In this document: piece after piece, positions 23,369 through 33,410 of the stretch
Layout of the letters: each line of letters starts with the position of its first letter
Numbering within the stretch: position 1 is the first letter of the stretch
Source: Mastigamoeba balamuthi
Taxonomy: Eukaryota > Evosea > Mastigamoebida > Mastigamoebidae
NCBI GenBank assembly: GCA_902651635.1
Contig: CACRSC010000084.1
Coordinates: 1,748,939 to 1,812,938 of the forward strand
Reading direction: 5' to 3'
DNA: 64,000 bases
Notes under the pieces: model-generated
The model's database searches: none
What the model saw: the letters and a program-made list of their open reading frames with translations, nothing else
What the model was told of the DNA's origin: nothing
Position numbers and translations under genes: made by a program

Positions 23369-25026
23369 GCCCTGCAGAGCGCTGAGAGCGCAGAGCCCCG
23401 TCACGACGACGCACGACGCACGACGACGCGCTGGATCGTCGACGACGCGCGACGACGACGACGACACGATTGACTGGCTGCTGCGGCGTTGGGCGGTGCG
23501 TTAGCGTGTGTTATTCTTCTTTAGGCGTCGCTGCTCTGCTCTCCCATCGTTGTCATCATCGTCGAGTTGAAGAGGACGGGGGGGAGGATAGGCCCTTTGA
23601 TATGGGCGCGCACTGCACCACAGCGAACCGGCGCCGGCCGGCCTGGCCTTCGACGCCGGCCTCTGGTTGGCTTGATTTCTTCGTCGGTTTTTGGCCCTAT
23701 CTACTCCCGGTTCGGCCCCAACGCCGACTCGTTTGTCAACTGCATCCGCTCGCGCCTGATGAGCCTGCGGCTGCCCTTTCTTTCTGCCCGCACCTACGGC
23801 ATCCCCACTGTGCTGGACCACTATGAACGTGGCCTGGCACTGTGGGCATGCCGTACGGGTGGGCGGAGAGACCGGCAGCCGCAGGCTCACCATACGCGGG
23901 CGGATGCATTTGACAAACGAGTCAGCATTGAGGCCGAACTGGGAGATGCGGCTGTCATCCCCAGACAGCCAGCAGCCGACCTAGAACTCGGCCGACCAGA
24001 AGCCGGCGTCGATGGCCAGGCCGGCCGGTGCAAGTTCGCTGTGATGCAGTGCGCCCTCATCAGGCCGCTTCTCCCCCTCGTCCCCGTCATTCTGGTCGTC
24101 GCCGTTGGCCCTGCCCCCGCTGATGCCGTCAGCCCCCAGTCACCGCGTCTCTGGGCACGTCGCTGTCATTGATGCCGCTGACCTCACCGCTGCTGATGTT
24201 GGAGCCCGTCTGCAGCTGCGGGCCCAGGTCGGCGGCATCAGCAGCGGCGATGTCTGCCAGAGACGCGGCGACGAGGCCCGACGGCAACACGAATCGGCAG
24301 TCGCAAGGATGCGGCGAGACGGGGGCATCGGCAGGGCGCCTGCCACGGCGTCTGCAAGACACCCATTTATGCATGCTGCATCTGTGCCCAGCGCACCCAG
24401 CACAGGGGCGGGCCGTTTGTTCGAATTTTCCGAGGCCGAGTGCTGCAGCCCAGAGGGCTCCACAACCTACAGAGATTCCGAGTGTGGTTCGGGTTTTAAT
24501 CACTGGATCGGCAAATTACTTTCTCGGTGCCTCGTACGCACCGGCCCTGGCGCAGCTCCTTTTTAAGCGTACGCGGCCGGCGGTACTGAGCACGCGGGGC
24601 GATAGACCAGCACCCCTCGTCCGCCTCTCTCGCGCTGGCGCAGACAGCGTTCCCTGAGCCCCTGAGGCCGCTGCACTGCCGGTGCACCCCCACGCGACCG
24701 CGCAGGGCAGCAGAGCGCGCTGGCACTCATGAAGCGCCTCCTCTGCCTGCTTGCCCGGCCTGCGTCTGTGGGTGCTGCGGGGGTCCTCCTCTCCTCTGCC
24801 CGGCCTGGCGGGTCACCCAGCGCCCTGGAGGTCCCACGGGCCAGCAAACGCCCTGTGCGCGCAGCGAACAGCTCTCGCCGCCCTACCTGACGCACCGCAG
24901 CCGTGCTGTCCTCGCAATGCGCAAGACTACGTGGCAAGCCCGGCACGGGCAGGCAGCCCAGGCCTGGTGATGATATTTGGGTGCCGCGCAGACTGAGGCC
25001 CATAATGGCATCGGTGGCAGGCTGTT
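23369..25026. repeat. First copy of a 1.66-kb direct repeat flanking N 25027 (probable unmerged overlap)
   Basis: This stretch recurs at 25028-26685, offset 1659, without visible differences, starting exactly after the N and ending exactly at it. It lies entirely inside R1 copy A, so one of the two should be dropped when measuring R1. Confidence 0.85.
23600..24060. repeat. Long imperfect inverted repeat in R1 copy A
   Basis: Arms at about 23600-23775 and 23875-24060 are reverse complements at roughly 80% by eye. They include GCACTGCACCACAGCGAA versus its complement near 24036-24053, and CTCGTTTGTCAACTGCATCC versus the complement near 23905. Even the spacer (TGCCCGCACCTACGGCAT, then CCGTACGGGTGGGCGGAG) is partly self-complementary. 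A cruciform or RNA hairpin of about 180 bp is possible. The assembly repeat shows it again at 25260-25720. Confidence 0.75.
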
Positions 25027-25027
25027 G

Positions 25028-26685
25028 NGCCCTGCAGAGCGCTGAGAGCGCAGAGCCCCGTCACGACGACGCACGACGCACGACGACGCGCTGGATCGTC
25101 GACGACGCGCGACGACGACGACGACACGATTGACTGGCTGCTGCGGCGTTGGGCGGTGCGTTAGCGTGTGTTATTCTTCTTTAGGCGTCGCTGCTCTGCT
25201 CTCCCATCGTTGTCATCATCGTCGAGTTGAAGAGGACGGGGGGGAGGATAGGCCCTTTGATATGGGCGCGCACTGCACCACAGCGAACCGGCGCCGGCCG
25301 GCCTGGCCTTCGACGCCGGCCTCTGGTTGGCTTGATTTCTTCGTCGGTTTTTGGCCCTATCTACTCCCGGTTCGGCCCCAACGCCGACTCGTTTGTCAAC
25401 TGCATCCGCTCGCGCCTGATGAGCCTGCGGCTGCCCTTTCTTTCTGCCCGCACCTACGGCATCCCCACTGTGCTGGACCACTATGAACGTGGCCTGGCAC
25501 TGTGGGCATGCCGTACGGGTGGGCGGAGAGACCGGCAGCCGCAGGCTCACCATACGCGGGCGGATGCATTTGACAAACGAGTCAGCATTGAGGCCGAACT
25601 GGGAGATGCGGCTGTCATCCCCAGACAGCCAGCAGCCGACCTAGAACTCGGCCGACCAGAAGCCGGCGTCGATGGCCAGGCCGGCCGGTGCAAGTTCGCT
25701 GTGATGCAGTGCGCCCTCATCAGGCCGCTTCTCCCCCTCGTCCCCGTCATTCTGGTCGTCGCCGTTGGCCCTGCCCCCGCTGATGCCGTCAGCCCCCAGT
25801 CACCGCGTCTCTGGGCACGTCGCTGTCATTGATGCCGCTGACCTCACCGCTGCTGATGTTGGAGCCCGTCTGCAGCTGCGGGCCCAGGTCGGCGGCATCA
25901 GCAGCGGCGATGTCTGCCAGAGACGCGGCGACGAGGCCCGACGGCAACACGAATCGGCAGTCGCAAGGATGCGGCGAGACGGGGGCATCGGCAGGGCGCC
26001 TGCCACGGCGTCTGCAAGACACCCATTTATGCATGCTGCATCTGTGCCCAGCGCACCCAGCACAGGGGCGGGCCGTTTGTTCGAATTTTCCGAGGCCGAG
26101 TGCTGCAGCCCAGAGGGCTCCACAACCTACAGAGATTCCGAGTGTGGTTCGGGTTTTAATCACTGGATCGGCAAATTACTTTCTCGGTGCCTCGTACGCA
26201 CCGGCCCTGGCGCAGCTCCTTTTTAAGCGTACGCGGCCGGCGGTACTGAGCACGCGGGGCGATAGACCAGCACCCCTCGTCCGCCTCTCTCGCGCTGGCG
26301 CAGACAGCGTTCCCTGAGCCCCTGAGGCCGCTGCACTGCCGGTGCACCCCCACGCGACCGCGCAGGGCAGCAGAGCGCGCTGGCACTCATGAAGCGCCTC
26401 CTCTGCCTGCTTGCCCGGCCTGCGTCTGTGGGTGCTGCGGGGGTCCTCCTCTCCTCTGCCCGGCCTGGCGGGTCACCCAGCGCCCTGGAGGTCCCACGGG
26501 CCAGCAAACGCCCTGTGCGCGCAGCGAACAGCTCTCGCCGCCCTACCTGACGCACCGCAGCCGTGCTGTCCTCGCAATGCGCAAGACTACGTGGCAAGCC
26601 CGGCACGGGCAGGCAGCCCAGGCCTGGTGATGATATTTGGGTGCCGCGCAGACTGAGGCCCATAATGGCATCGGTGGCAGGCTGT
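25028..26685. repeat. Second copy of the 1.66-kb assembly repeat
   Basis: This copy is the same as 23369-25026. The sequence continues into unique R1 end sequence from 26686, while the first copy stops at the N. Confidence 0.85.
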
Positions 26686-27220
26686 TGCCCACTGCCATGT
26701 AGTCCCGGGCAGGGCGATAGCATTGGTCTGCTGACTGGCTGACCTTTGCACTTTCAGCCGGGACGATGTGGACCGAGATCCTTCCCTGGCCCCTCGTGTC
26801 GCCGGCTTTGTTAGTGTGAATTGCCCTGGGGTGCGCTCCCGGGTGCTCTTCGAGCGGGGCCTTGTCGCAGCGCAACCCCCTCGCCTTCCCTCACCAATCA
26901 CCACACGCCGTTCCTCCCAACCCACATTTTGCCTCTGATCACTTGCGAGTGACAGTGCAGCTCCTCGATGCTGCAGCGGCGGTGCCTCGGCGATGGGTAC
27001 AGCGCCAGGTGCACGGCCACCAGGCTCACAAACTCGCGACCGTCGTAGAGCCGCTTCATCCGTCCTGCCACCGTGCAGATGGTGATGACAGAGGTTCCGA
27101 AAGGCCGCCACAACGCTCAGCTGTGCGAGCAGACTTGTGTTGTCTGCGCCTGCCCCAGCAAGCCAGCCCCTCCCACTCACGCAAGCCACGGGGCCGCCGT
27201 TGCAGGCGCCGTACCGTTGT

Positions 27221-27857
27221 CCAAGTGATGGCGGTGGCGGACCAGAACACGGCCGAGATACACTACTTCCTCTTGTGTTCTTTGGAGAACGGTCATTCTG
27301 ATGTGCTAAATTTGCGGACTCGTCTTATCGTCATGCCAGACAAGTGTGCAGTCGTAGTGGGCAGAGAGGTATCGCCACAGACACTTGGGGGGGATCATCC
27401 TCGGATGTCACACGAGAACCTGGGTGTCTGGGCGCGGCTGACGGCCACTTGAATCGCTCATCCGCCTGGTCGTCACCGTCATTGGCCAGAGAAGATAGAG
27501 GCACTCGGACATGTTCTGCAATATTCTTTGATTTCGTCACTCGCCGCCCAGAGAACAGAACGGGGCGCCTCGGCAGTGTTCTGAGTCTTCTAGAAGAGAA
27601 ATCAGAGCCTCAGAAACAATCTCCCACTTTTCTTTTCGTTAAAATGTTGCTGTCTCCCAAGCACGGTGCCCGAGTCGCTGCCATGGAGGAGGGCCCCCAC
27701 CTGGCTCTCCTTGCACATGATCAAGGAAACCACCAACTCGCCGATCTCCCTGGACAAGTTCCTGAAAACCAAGCTGTGCACGCCAAGCTGTGCACGCACT
27801 TGCTAACCTACTCGTACCTGCTCCTGCAATCCAAGCTGCACACGTACTTTCTTTCCT
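27221..27857. other. AT-richer decayed sequence after R1 copy A
   Basis: Short open frames continue across stops (for example around 27230-27450, including IHYFLLCSLENGH) and then run toward the ORF at 27858. They may be eroded parts of the same unknown element, but no family is recognised. Confidence 0.3.
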
Positions 27858-28493
27858 GTGATTTCTTACTCTGAGTTTCTGACGGGCCGTTTAGGAGATC
27901 CAGAACAATGGACTTATCGTTGCAGCCCTGGAGCCCCCCCAGTGCGTTTTCACCGACCATCCATTGTGCCTCACTCAGTCACTATAGTACTACAGGGAGT
28001 GTGGGTATCCGATAAAGTGCTGCAGAACTTGGACAACGATCCTCAGTTCTCCGATATGATAAAGAACTGGACTCCCAACAGCCGCTATTACGTCTCTCAG
28101 GACGGTTTTGATGTCGTGTGGGTGGGCGAGTACGGACCCAGGGGAAACAGCATTTTCTGCAACGTCGCGTATGGGCGAATTGTCTGGCGCCAGCGCAAGT
28201 GGACAGTGAACCTCGAGTGGTCAGATGTTCCAAAGGGTGTTACACGCAACGCTGGGAGACTCACGCTCAAGCTTGAGACTGATAGCCAGGGCAGAATCCA
28301 CCTCCACGCTGCCTCCGATATTTTCCTCGGATGGGAGGGCCGCCCGGTGGACGTGAAGTTCGGTGACAGGGAACATCGTTTTGGATCAGAAGGGGAAGTT
28401 GGATCAATCCACCAGCATAGGTGGGGTCCTTGCAGTTTCGTGAAACTTGTGACTCTGTGCAGGTTATCCTGCATCCGCAACGTGCTGTATTGA
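27858..28493 (+). CDS. Unrecognised repeat-associated ORF, possibly a remnant
   Basis: This is a 211-codon open frame beginning MISYSEFLTGRLGDPEQW and including KNWTPNSRYYVSQDGFDVVW and SIFCNVAYGRIVWRQRKWTV. A related but more damaged copy reads on the minus strand at about 54990-54600 (FLTGHFGDPEQW, NSRYYVSQDG, IFCNVAYGHIVWHQRKWTV). That conservation shows that it was once coding. The last ~37 codons coincide with the edge of the inverted segmental duplication (28370-30050 versus 49625-51320) and are probably not original. There is no known domain. It is beta-strand-like and aromatic-rich. Function is not assigned. Confidence 0.45.
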   Translation: MISYSEFLTGRLGDPEQWTYRCSPGAPPVRFHRPSIVPHSVTIVLQGVWVSDKVLQNLDNDPQFSDMIKNWTPNSRYYVSQDGFDVVWVGEYGPRGNSIFCNVAYGRIVWRQRKWTVNLEWSDVPKGVTRNAGRLTLKLETDSQGRIHLHAASDIFLGWEGRPVDVKFGDREHRFGSEGEVGSIHQHRWGPCSFVKLVTLCRLSCIRNVLY

Positions 28494-30050
28494 GTAGCAG
28501 TATTGGGTTTCGTACGTCACAGCCATGTGGACTTAACCCTTTTGTTCAAGGCAGGCTGATTCCACCAGCGGCTCATTACAGCGGTCACGTTTTGAGCGAT
28601 GCAGTACCTAATCTAATTTGACCACCACACTAACTGCACAGCTCTGCGTTTATGCGTTACTCTCCCTTTTGTCGTGTCGGGGGTGCATGTATGCTGCTCG
28701 TGGACCGACAGGAGAGCAACAGAGGGGATTGTGATGTACCTGAGCATCTCATTACAAATAAAACAAAGGGCGGTGGGGCTGCCCTGTTGCCAGCCTGCGT
28801 GGGCCAAGGGGGGCGTGTGCCCCCCCGCTGGCCCCGCCCTCCTGCGGGCTGCCCTACTCGCCCTTGTCCTCGCTCACCTCAGCGGCCTCAGTCTCCTTCT
28901 TCTCCGCGGGCAGCTGCTCTGCGCTGGCCACAGTGTCCTCTGTCGCGGGGTGGTGGCTCGTGGCCATCGCCGACGCCGTCCTCTGGGGCAGCGCCAGCAC
29001 CGCGCTGTTGCGCTGCTCCACCTCGCTGGCCAGGGGCCCCAGCTCCGTGCCCTCGCGGTTGTCGCTCTTCCCCTGCTGCTGGCGCGTGCCGTCGGGGTCG
29101 CAGTCTGCGCGGCGGCGCCAGCGGAGGCTCTCGCTGCGGACGGGGACGACGCCGCCCGAGGCCTCGAGGGCCGCCTCGATCTCCTGGGCGGTGCCGACCT
29201 CGAGGAGGTAGCAGTCCATGGCGCCCTTGCCCTTGATGAGCGTCTTCTCCCGCTTGCTGAACGCGTAGCCCCTGCCCTGCAGCTTCTCGAAGGTCATCTC
29301 GCTCACCTGGATCCTGTCGGGGAGGCTGGCGGTCTGCATGCGGGCGGCGACGTTGACCGTGTCGCCCCAGAGGTCGTAGGCGATCTTGTGGAGGCCCAGG
29401 ACGCCGGCGACGACCTTGCCCGTGTTGAGGCCGATGCGCACCTGCATGGGCACGCGCGCCGTCTTGTTGTGCGCCTTGGTCTCCCACAGCATCGCGATGG
29501 CGAACTCGGCCATCAGCTCCGCGTTGTCGGCCGACGGCACGGGCACGCCCGCCGCCGCCATGAAGCACGAGCCGATCGTCTTGATCTTCTCGACCCCGAA
29601 CTCGAGCGCCAGGCGGTCCCACTGGCTCACCAGCGCGTTGAGCACCAGCACGACGGCCTCGCCGTCCAGCTGCGCCGTCGCCTGCGTGAACTCCACGATG
29701 TCGGCGAAGAGGATCGTCACGCTCTCGTAGGCCCGCGCCGCCACGCGTATCTCGGGCGCCTCTGCGCCGTCGGTGGCGCCCGGCAGCGGCGCCCACGCGA
29801 TGTCGCGGACCAGCGAGCGCGGCAGGATGTTGAAGAGCAGCTGCTCGGCCGAGCGCTGCTGGTCGCCGAGCTCGCGCTCGCGCTGCTTGAGCTGCGAGAT
29901 GTCGCGCAGGAAGAGCGCGTAGCTCGTGGCCCCCAGCACCCTGCTCTGCGCCACCGAGACCAGCACGCTCAGCTCGCCTCCCGCGGCCCTCCTGATCACC
30001 ACCTCCTCCGACGCTATCTTCTGCTGCTGCCCGGCTGCTGCTCGCTGTGG
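28370..30050 (-). repeat. Inverted segmental duplication of the adenylyl-cyclase 3' end and flank
   Basis: The reverse complement matches 49625-51320 nearly base for base, covering the end of the cyclase exon, its stop and about 480 bases of downstream DNA. Few substitutions are seen (for example LLFNILP versus LLYNILP, MTFEKL versus MTFDKL), so it is recent. R1 copy B starts at its 5'-cut end, and R1 copy C lies beside the parental flank. Confidence 0.85.
28854..30050 (-). pseudogene. 5'-truncated copy of the adenylyl cyclase gene
   Basis: This copy carries the end of the PAS region and the whole catalytic domain (ILFADIVEFTQ, EKIKTIGSCFMAAAG, YDLWGDTVNVAARM) down to the SEDKGE stop. The membrane part and start codon are absent. 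The CAG-repeat region at its 5' edge has fewer units than the parent, which shifts the frame against the parental one. The catalytic frame is open for about 390 codons. It is most likely a dead copy made by segmental duplication. Expression as a soluble cyclase would need a new promoter and is not supported here. Confidence 0.8.
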
Positions 30051-33000
30051 GACCTGCCTTGCGGTTGCCCTGAACGCCACAGCAGCCTTGTTGCTTTTTA
30101 GGCTGCCAAACGGACATAATTCAGTTGAACAACAAGATCTGCTTCTGATGCCTCGCATGCGTGCCTTCGCGACTCTCTCTGGCCGAAGCTGCAGGAGCGC
30201 CGCGGGCTGCAGTGTGTGCTCGCTCGGAGGTCACCACCGCGGACACACTCGCTGACGTCACACAGCGAATCTGTGGCGCAAAAATTGCTGTACCCTTCAC
30301 CGGATCAAACACAGAAAACCAACAACTAACAGAGTGCGCGCCAAACGGACTCGCGGACAACCACCACCAAGCAGGCACCCTCCAGCATCGCGCGCAGGGT
30401 CCGGGTGCTCCTGCTACGCGCCCGTAGTCGGGCAGCGAGCCCCGCCGTGCGGCAGCGCAGGCACACGCCGAGACCTGCTCTCCAGGGGTTGCGCACCCGC
30501 CGAGGGGCCTGCTAGTCCAAGGACGGGGACACGGCGAGCGGCACGTGGATTGAGAGAGACCTGACCCCACCCACGATGGCGGTACGCGTTGCCGCCAGGG
30601 GAGACACGAAGATCCAGGAATCTGTGAGAAGATATTCTGGGCGGAAGATTCTGTGACGCCACAGACGGGGGGGCAGAGCCACGAAGGGACACAGCGACCA
30701 CCGCATTCCCAAGCAAACACCCGCAGGCACACACACACACCTCGGAGCACACGACCACAGACAGAGAGCACCGCCAGCGAGGGCACGGGACGCGGGCGAG
30801 GGGCCGGGAGGAGCAGCAGGGGCGGAGGACGTGGGCGACGCAGAGCGAGCGACGCAGCGCAGCGACCACACTGCGACGCCACTGCGGGGCTCACAGGGCG
30901 ACGCTTCGTGGCGCGCTACCAGAGCCCCTGCGACCTCGCACTGACGCACCGGTGCCTCGCTGCAGCCTCCCAAAACAGAGGAGCGCTGACGACCGCGTCT
31001 GACAACGAACGAGTCTGCACACGTCCCGTCGAATAACTCGCAAGACGCGCTGCAGCGGAGAACGAGAGGCGGCGGCGCAGCGACCAAGAGACGCGGGCAC
31101 ACGAAGCAGCCGGCGAGCAGCGGCGGCTAGGAGCGAGAGCAAGCGCACAAGAGGGCCGCAGGGGTGCGTGTGTGCACGCTGTACGTTGACCACCTCGGAG
31201 CGCAAGCACGGGGTGGGTGGGCGCTGTTGCTGTTTGTTTGGCTCTGCTCTGCCTGCTCTCCCACTCTGCCATCGCCGTCGTCGTCGTCGTCGTCTTCTCT
31301 CCCATCGTCGTCGTCGTCGTCGACGTCGTTATCCCTCGCGTTCGTCGCCCCTCGAGTAGACCCTCGACGCCCTCGTCCCGCACTTCCCACTCACCCCTCC
31401 CTCTGCCCTCTGTGTGTGCCCTGCAGAGCGCAGAGAGAGCGCAGAGAGCGCGCCAGCTAACTGGTGTCAGTCGGCCTGGTCTTTGACGTAGGTTTCTGGC
31501 CCTCCGAGTTCTACGTCGTTCTGGCTCTCTGGAGATGACGGCCCGATCTACTCGCGGCTCGGCCCCAACGACGACTCGTTTGCCAGCTTCATCCGCTCGC
31601 TCGTCGTGAGCCTGCGGCTGCTCTTTCTCTCTGCCCGCACCTACGGCATCGCCACTGTGCTGGTCCTCTCTGGACGTGGCCCGGCACTGCGGGGATGCCG
31701 TAGGCACGGGCAGAGAGCGTGTGCAGCCGCAGGGCTCTTTTTGCGTGGGCGGGTGGCTCTGACAAACGTGTCGGCGTTGGGACTGAACTAGGAGATGCGG
31801 CTGTCATCCCCTGAGAGCCAGCAGCCGACGTAGAGCTCTGACGACCAGTAGCCGGCGTCGATGGTCAGGCCGGCCGACGCCCGTTCGCTGTGGTGCTCAT
31901 CACGACCTCTTCTCCCCCTCGTCCCCCGTCAGCCTGGTCGTCGCCCTGCCCCCACTGATGCCATCAGCCCCCAGTCACCGCGTCTCTGTACACGTCGCTG
32001 ACCTCACCGCTGCTGGTGTTGGAGCCCGTCTGCAGCTGCGGGCCCAGGTCGGCGGCACCAGCAGCGGCGTGGCCCGCGAGAGACACGGCGACCAGGCCCA
32101 CGGCAACACGAATCGGCAGTCGAGAGACGCTCGGCGAGACGGGGGCGTCGGCAGGGCGCCTGCCACGGCGTCTGCAAGACACCCACTTCTGCAAACTGCA
32201 TCTGTGCCCAGCGCAGCGCAGCTCAGGGGCGGGCCGTTTGTTCGCATTTTTGCGAGGTCGAGTGCTGCAGCCCAGAGAGCTCCACAGCCTACAGAGATTC
32301 CGAGTGTGGTTCGGTTTCTTATCACTGGATCGGCAAATTACTTTCTTAGCCTCGTACGCGCAGGCCCTGGGACAGCTCCTGTTTGAAGCGTACGCGGTCT
32401 GCGGTGCTGAGCACGCGGGGCGACAGACCAGCACCCCTCGTTCGTCTCTCTCGCGCCGGCGCAGACAGCGTTCCCTTAGCCCCTTAGGCTGCCGTACTGC
32501 CGGTGCACCCGCGCAGGGCAGCAGAGCGCACGGGTGCACACGGAGCACCTGCTCTGCCTGCTTACCCGGCCTGCGTCTGCGGGGCGCTGGGCCGGCTCTC
32601 CTCTCCTCTGCCCCGGCCTGGCCGGTCGCCCAGCGCCCTGGAGGCCCCACGGGCCAGCAAACGCCCTCTGCGCGCAGCGAACAGCTCTCGCCGCCCTACC
32701 TGACGCACCGCAGCCGTGCTGTCCTCGCAGTGCGCAAGACGACGTGGCAAGCCCGGCACGGGCAGGCAGCCCAGGCCTGGTGATAATTTTTGGGTGCCGC
32801 GCAGACTGAGGCCCATAATGGCATCGGTGGCAGGCTGTTGCCCACCGCCATGCAGTCCCCTGGCAGGGCCAGAGAATTTGGTCTGCTGACTGGCTGACCT
32901 TTGCACTTTCAGCCGGGACGATGTGGACCGAGATCCTTCCCTGGCCCCTCGTGTCGCCGGCTTTGTTAGTGTGAATTGCCCTGGGGTGCGCTCCCGGGTG

Positions 33001-33410
33001 CTCTTCGAGCGGGGCCTTGTCGCAGCGCAACCCCCTCGCCCACCCGCACCCACCAACACACGCCATTCCACCCAACCCACATTTTGCCTCTGATCACTGG
33101 CGAGTGACAGTGCAGCTCCTCAATGCCGCCGTGCAGATGGTGATGAGCTCGCTCCGCACAGGTGCCGAAAGGCCGCCACAACACTCTGCTGCGCGAGCAG
33201 ACATGTGTTGACTGAGGACACTGAGGCCCAATGTCAAGCGAAGCGGGAAAGATGTTGTTCAACCTCAGCATTGCCCTGCGGACCCACAGCGGCCACTCCC
33301 CCAGTGTCATCAGCTGCAGCGGCAGCACGTCTGCGCCCGCCCCAGCCAGCCAGCCCCTCCCCGCTGGCGTCAGTCGCGGGCCGCCGTGCAGGAGTCGTAC
33401 CGTTATTCTG
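30050..33410 (+). repeat. Interspersed repeat R1, copy B
   Basis: It starts with TGGGACCTGCCTTGCGGTTG directly after the cut cyclase copy and follows R1 landmarks in order, including a short CA run (30727-30741), CGT tract (31270-31330), inverted repeat (31470-31890) and the end block near 33085. Similarity to copy A is high but shows many small indels and substitutions, so it predates the cyclase duplication. It lacks about 100 bases present in copies A and C after 33120. Confidence 0.7.
31470..31890. repeat. Long imperfect inverted repeat in R1 copy B
   Basis: Arms at about 31470-31620 and 31725-31890 match the arms of copy A. The spacer again pairs with itself (CTCTGCCCGCACCTACGGCAT against CCGTAGGCACGGGCAGAG). 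The palindrome is kept despite sequence drift. Confidence 0.7.

Larger units (their letters stand above)
21920..27220 (+). repeat. Interspersed repeat R1, copy A (about 3.6 kb without the assembly repeat)
   Basis: R1 opens with a block containing ACCTGCCTTGCGGTTG and ACGCCACAGCAGCCTTG, and three copies occur (30050-33410 on plus, 51610-54440 on minus). Shared landmarks in order are a CT/GA tract, a CA microsatellite, a CGT-rich tract, a long imperfect inverted repeat, a GC-rich block, and an end block with TGCCTCTGATCACTTGCGAG. No complete ORF is present, but some frames look like eroded coding sequence (for example DLGPQLQTGSN on the minus strand). The class is unknown. It contains N 25027 with its assembly repeat. 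Confidence 0.7.

Noticed and set aside
21920-27220. R1 as an LTR-type or other virus-like element
   Set aside because: No terminal direct repeats, primer site, protease, polymerase, integrase or capsid motifs were seen in any copy.
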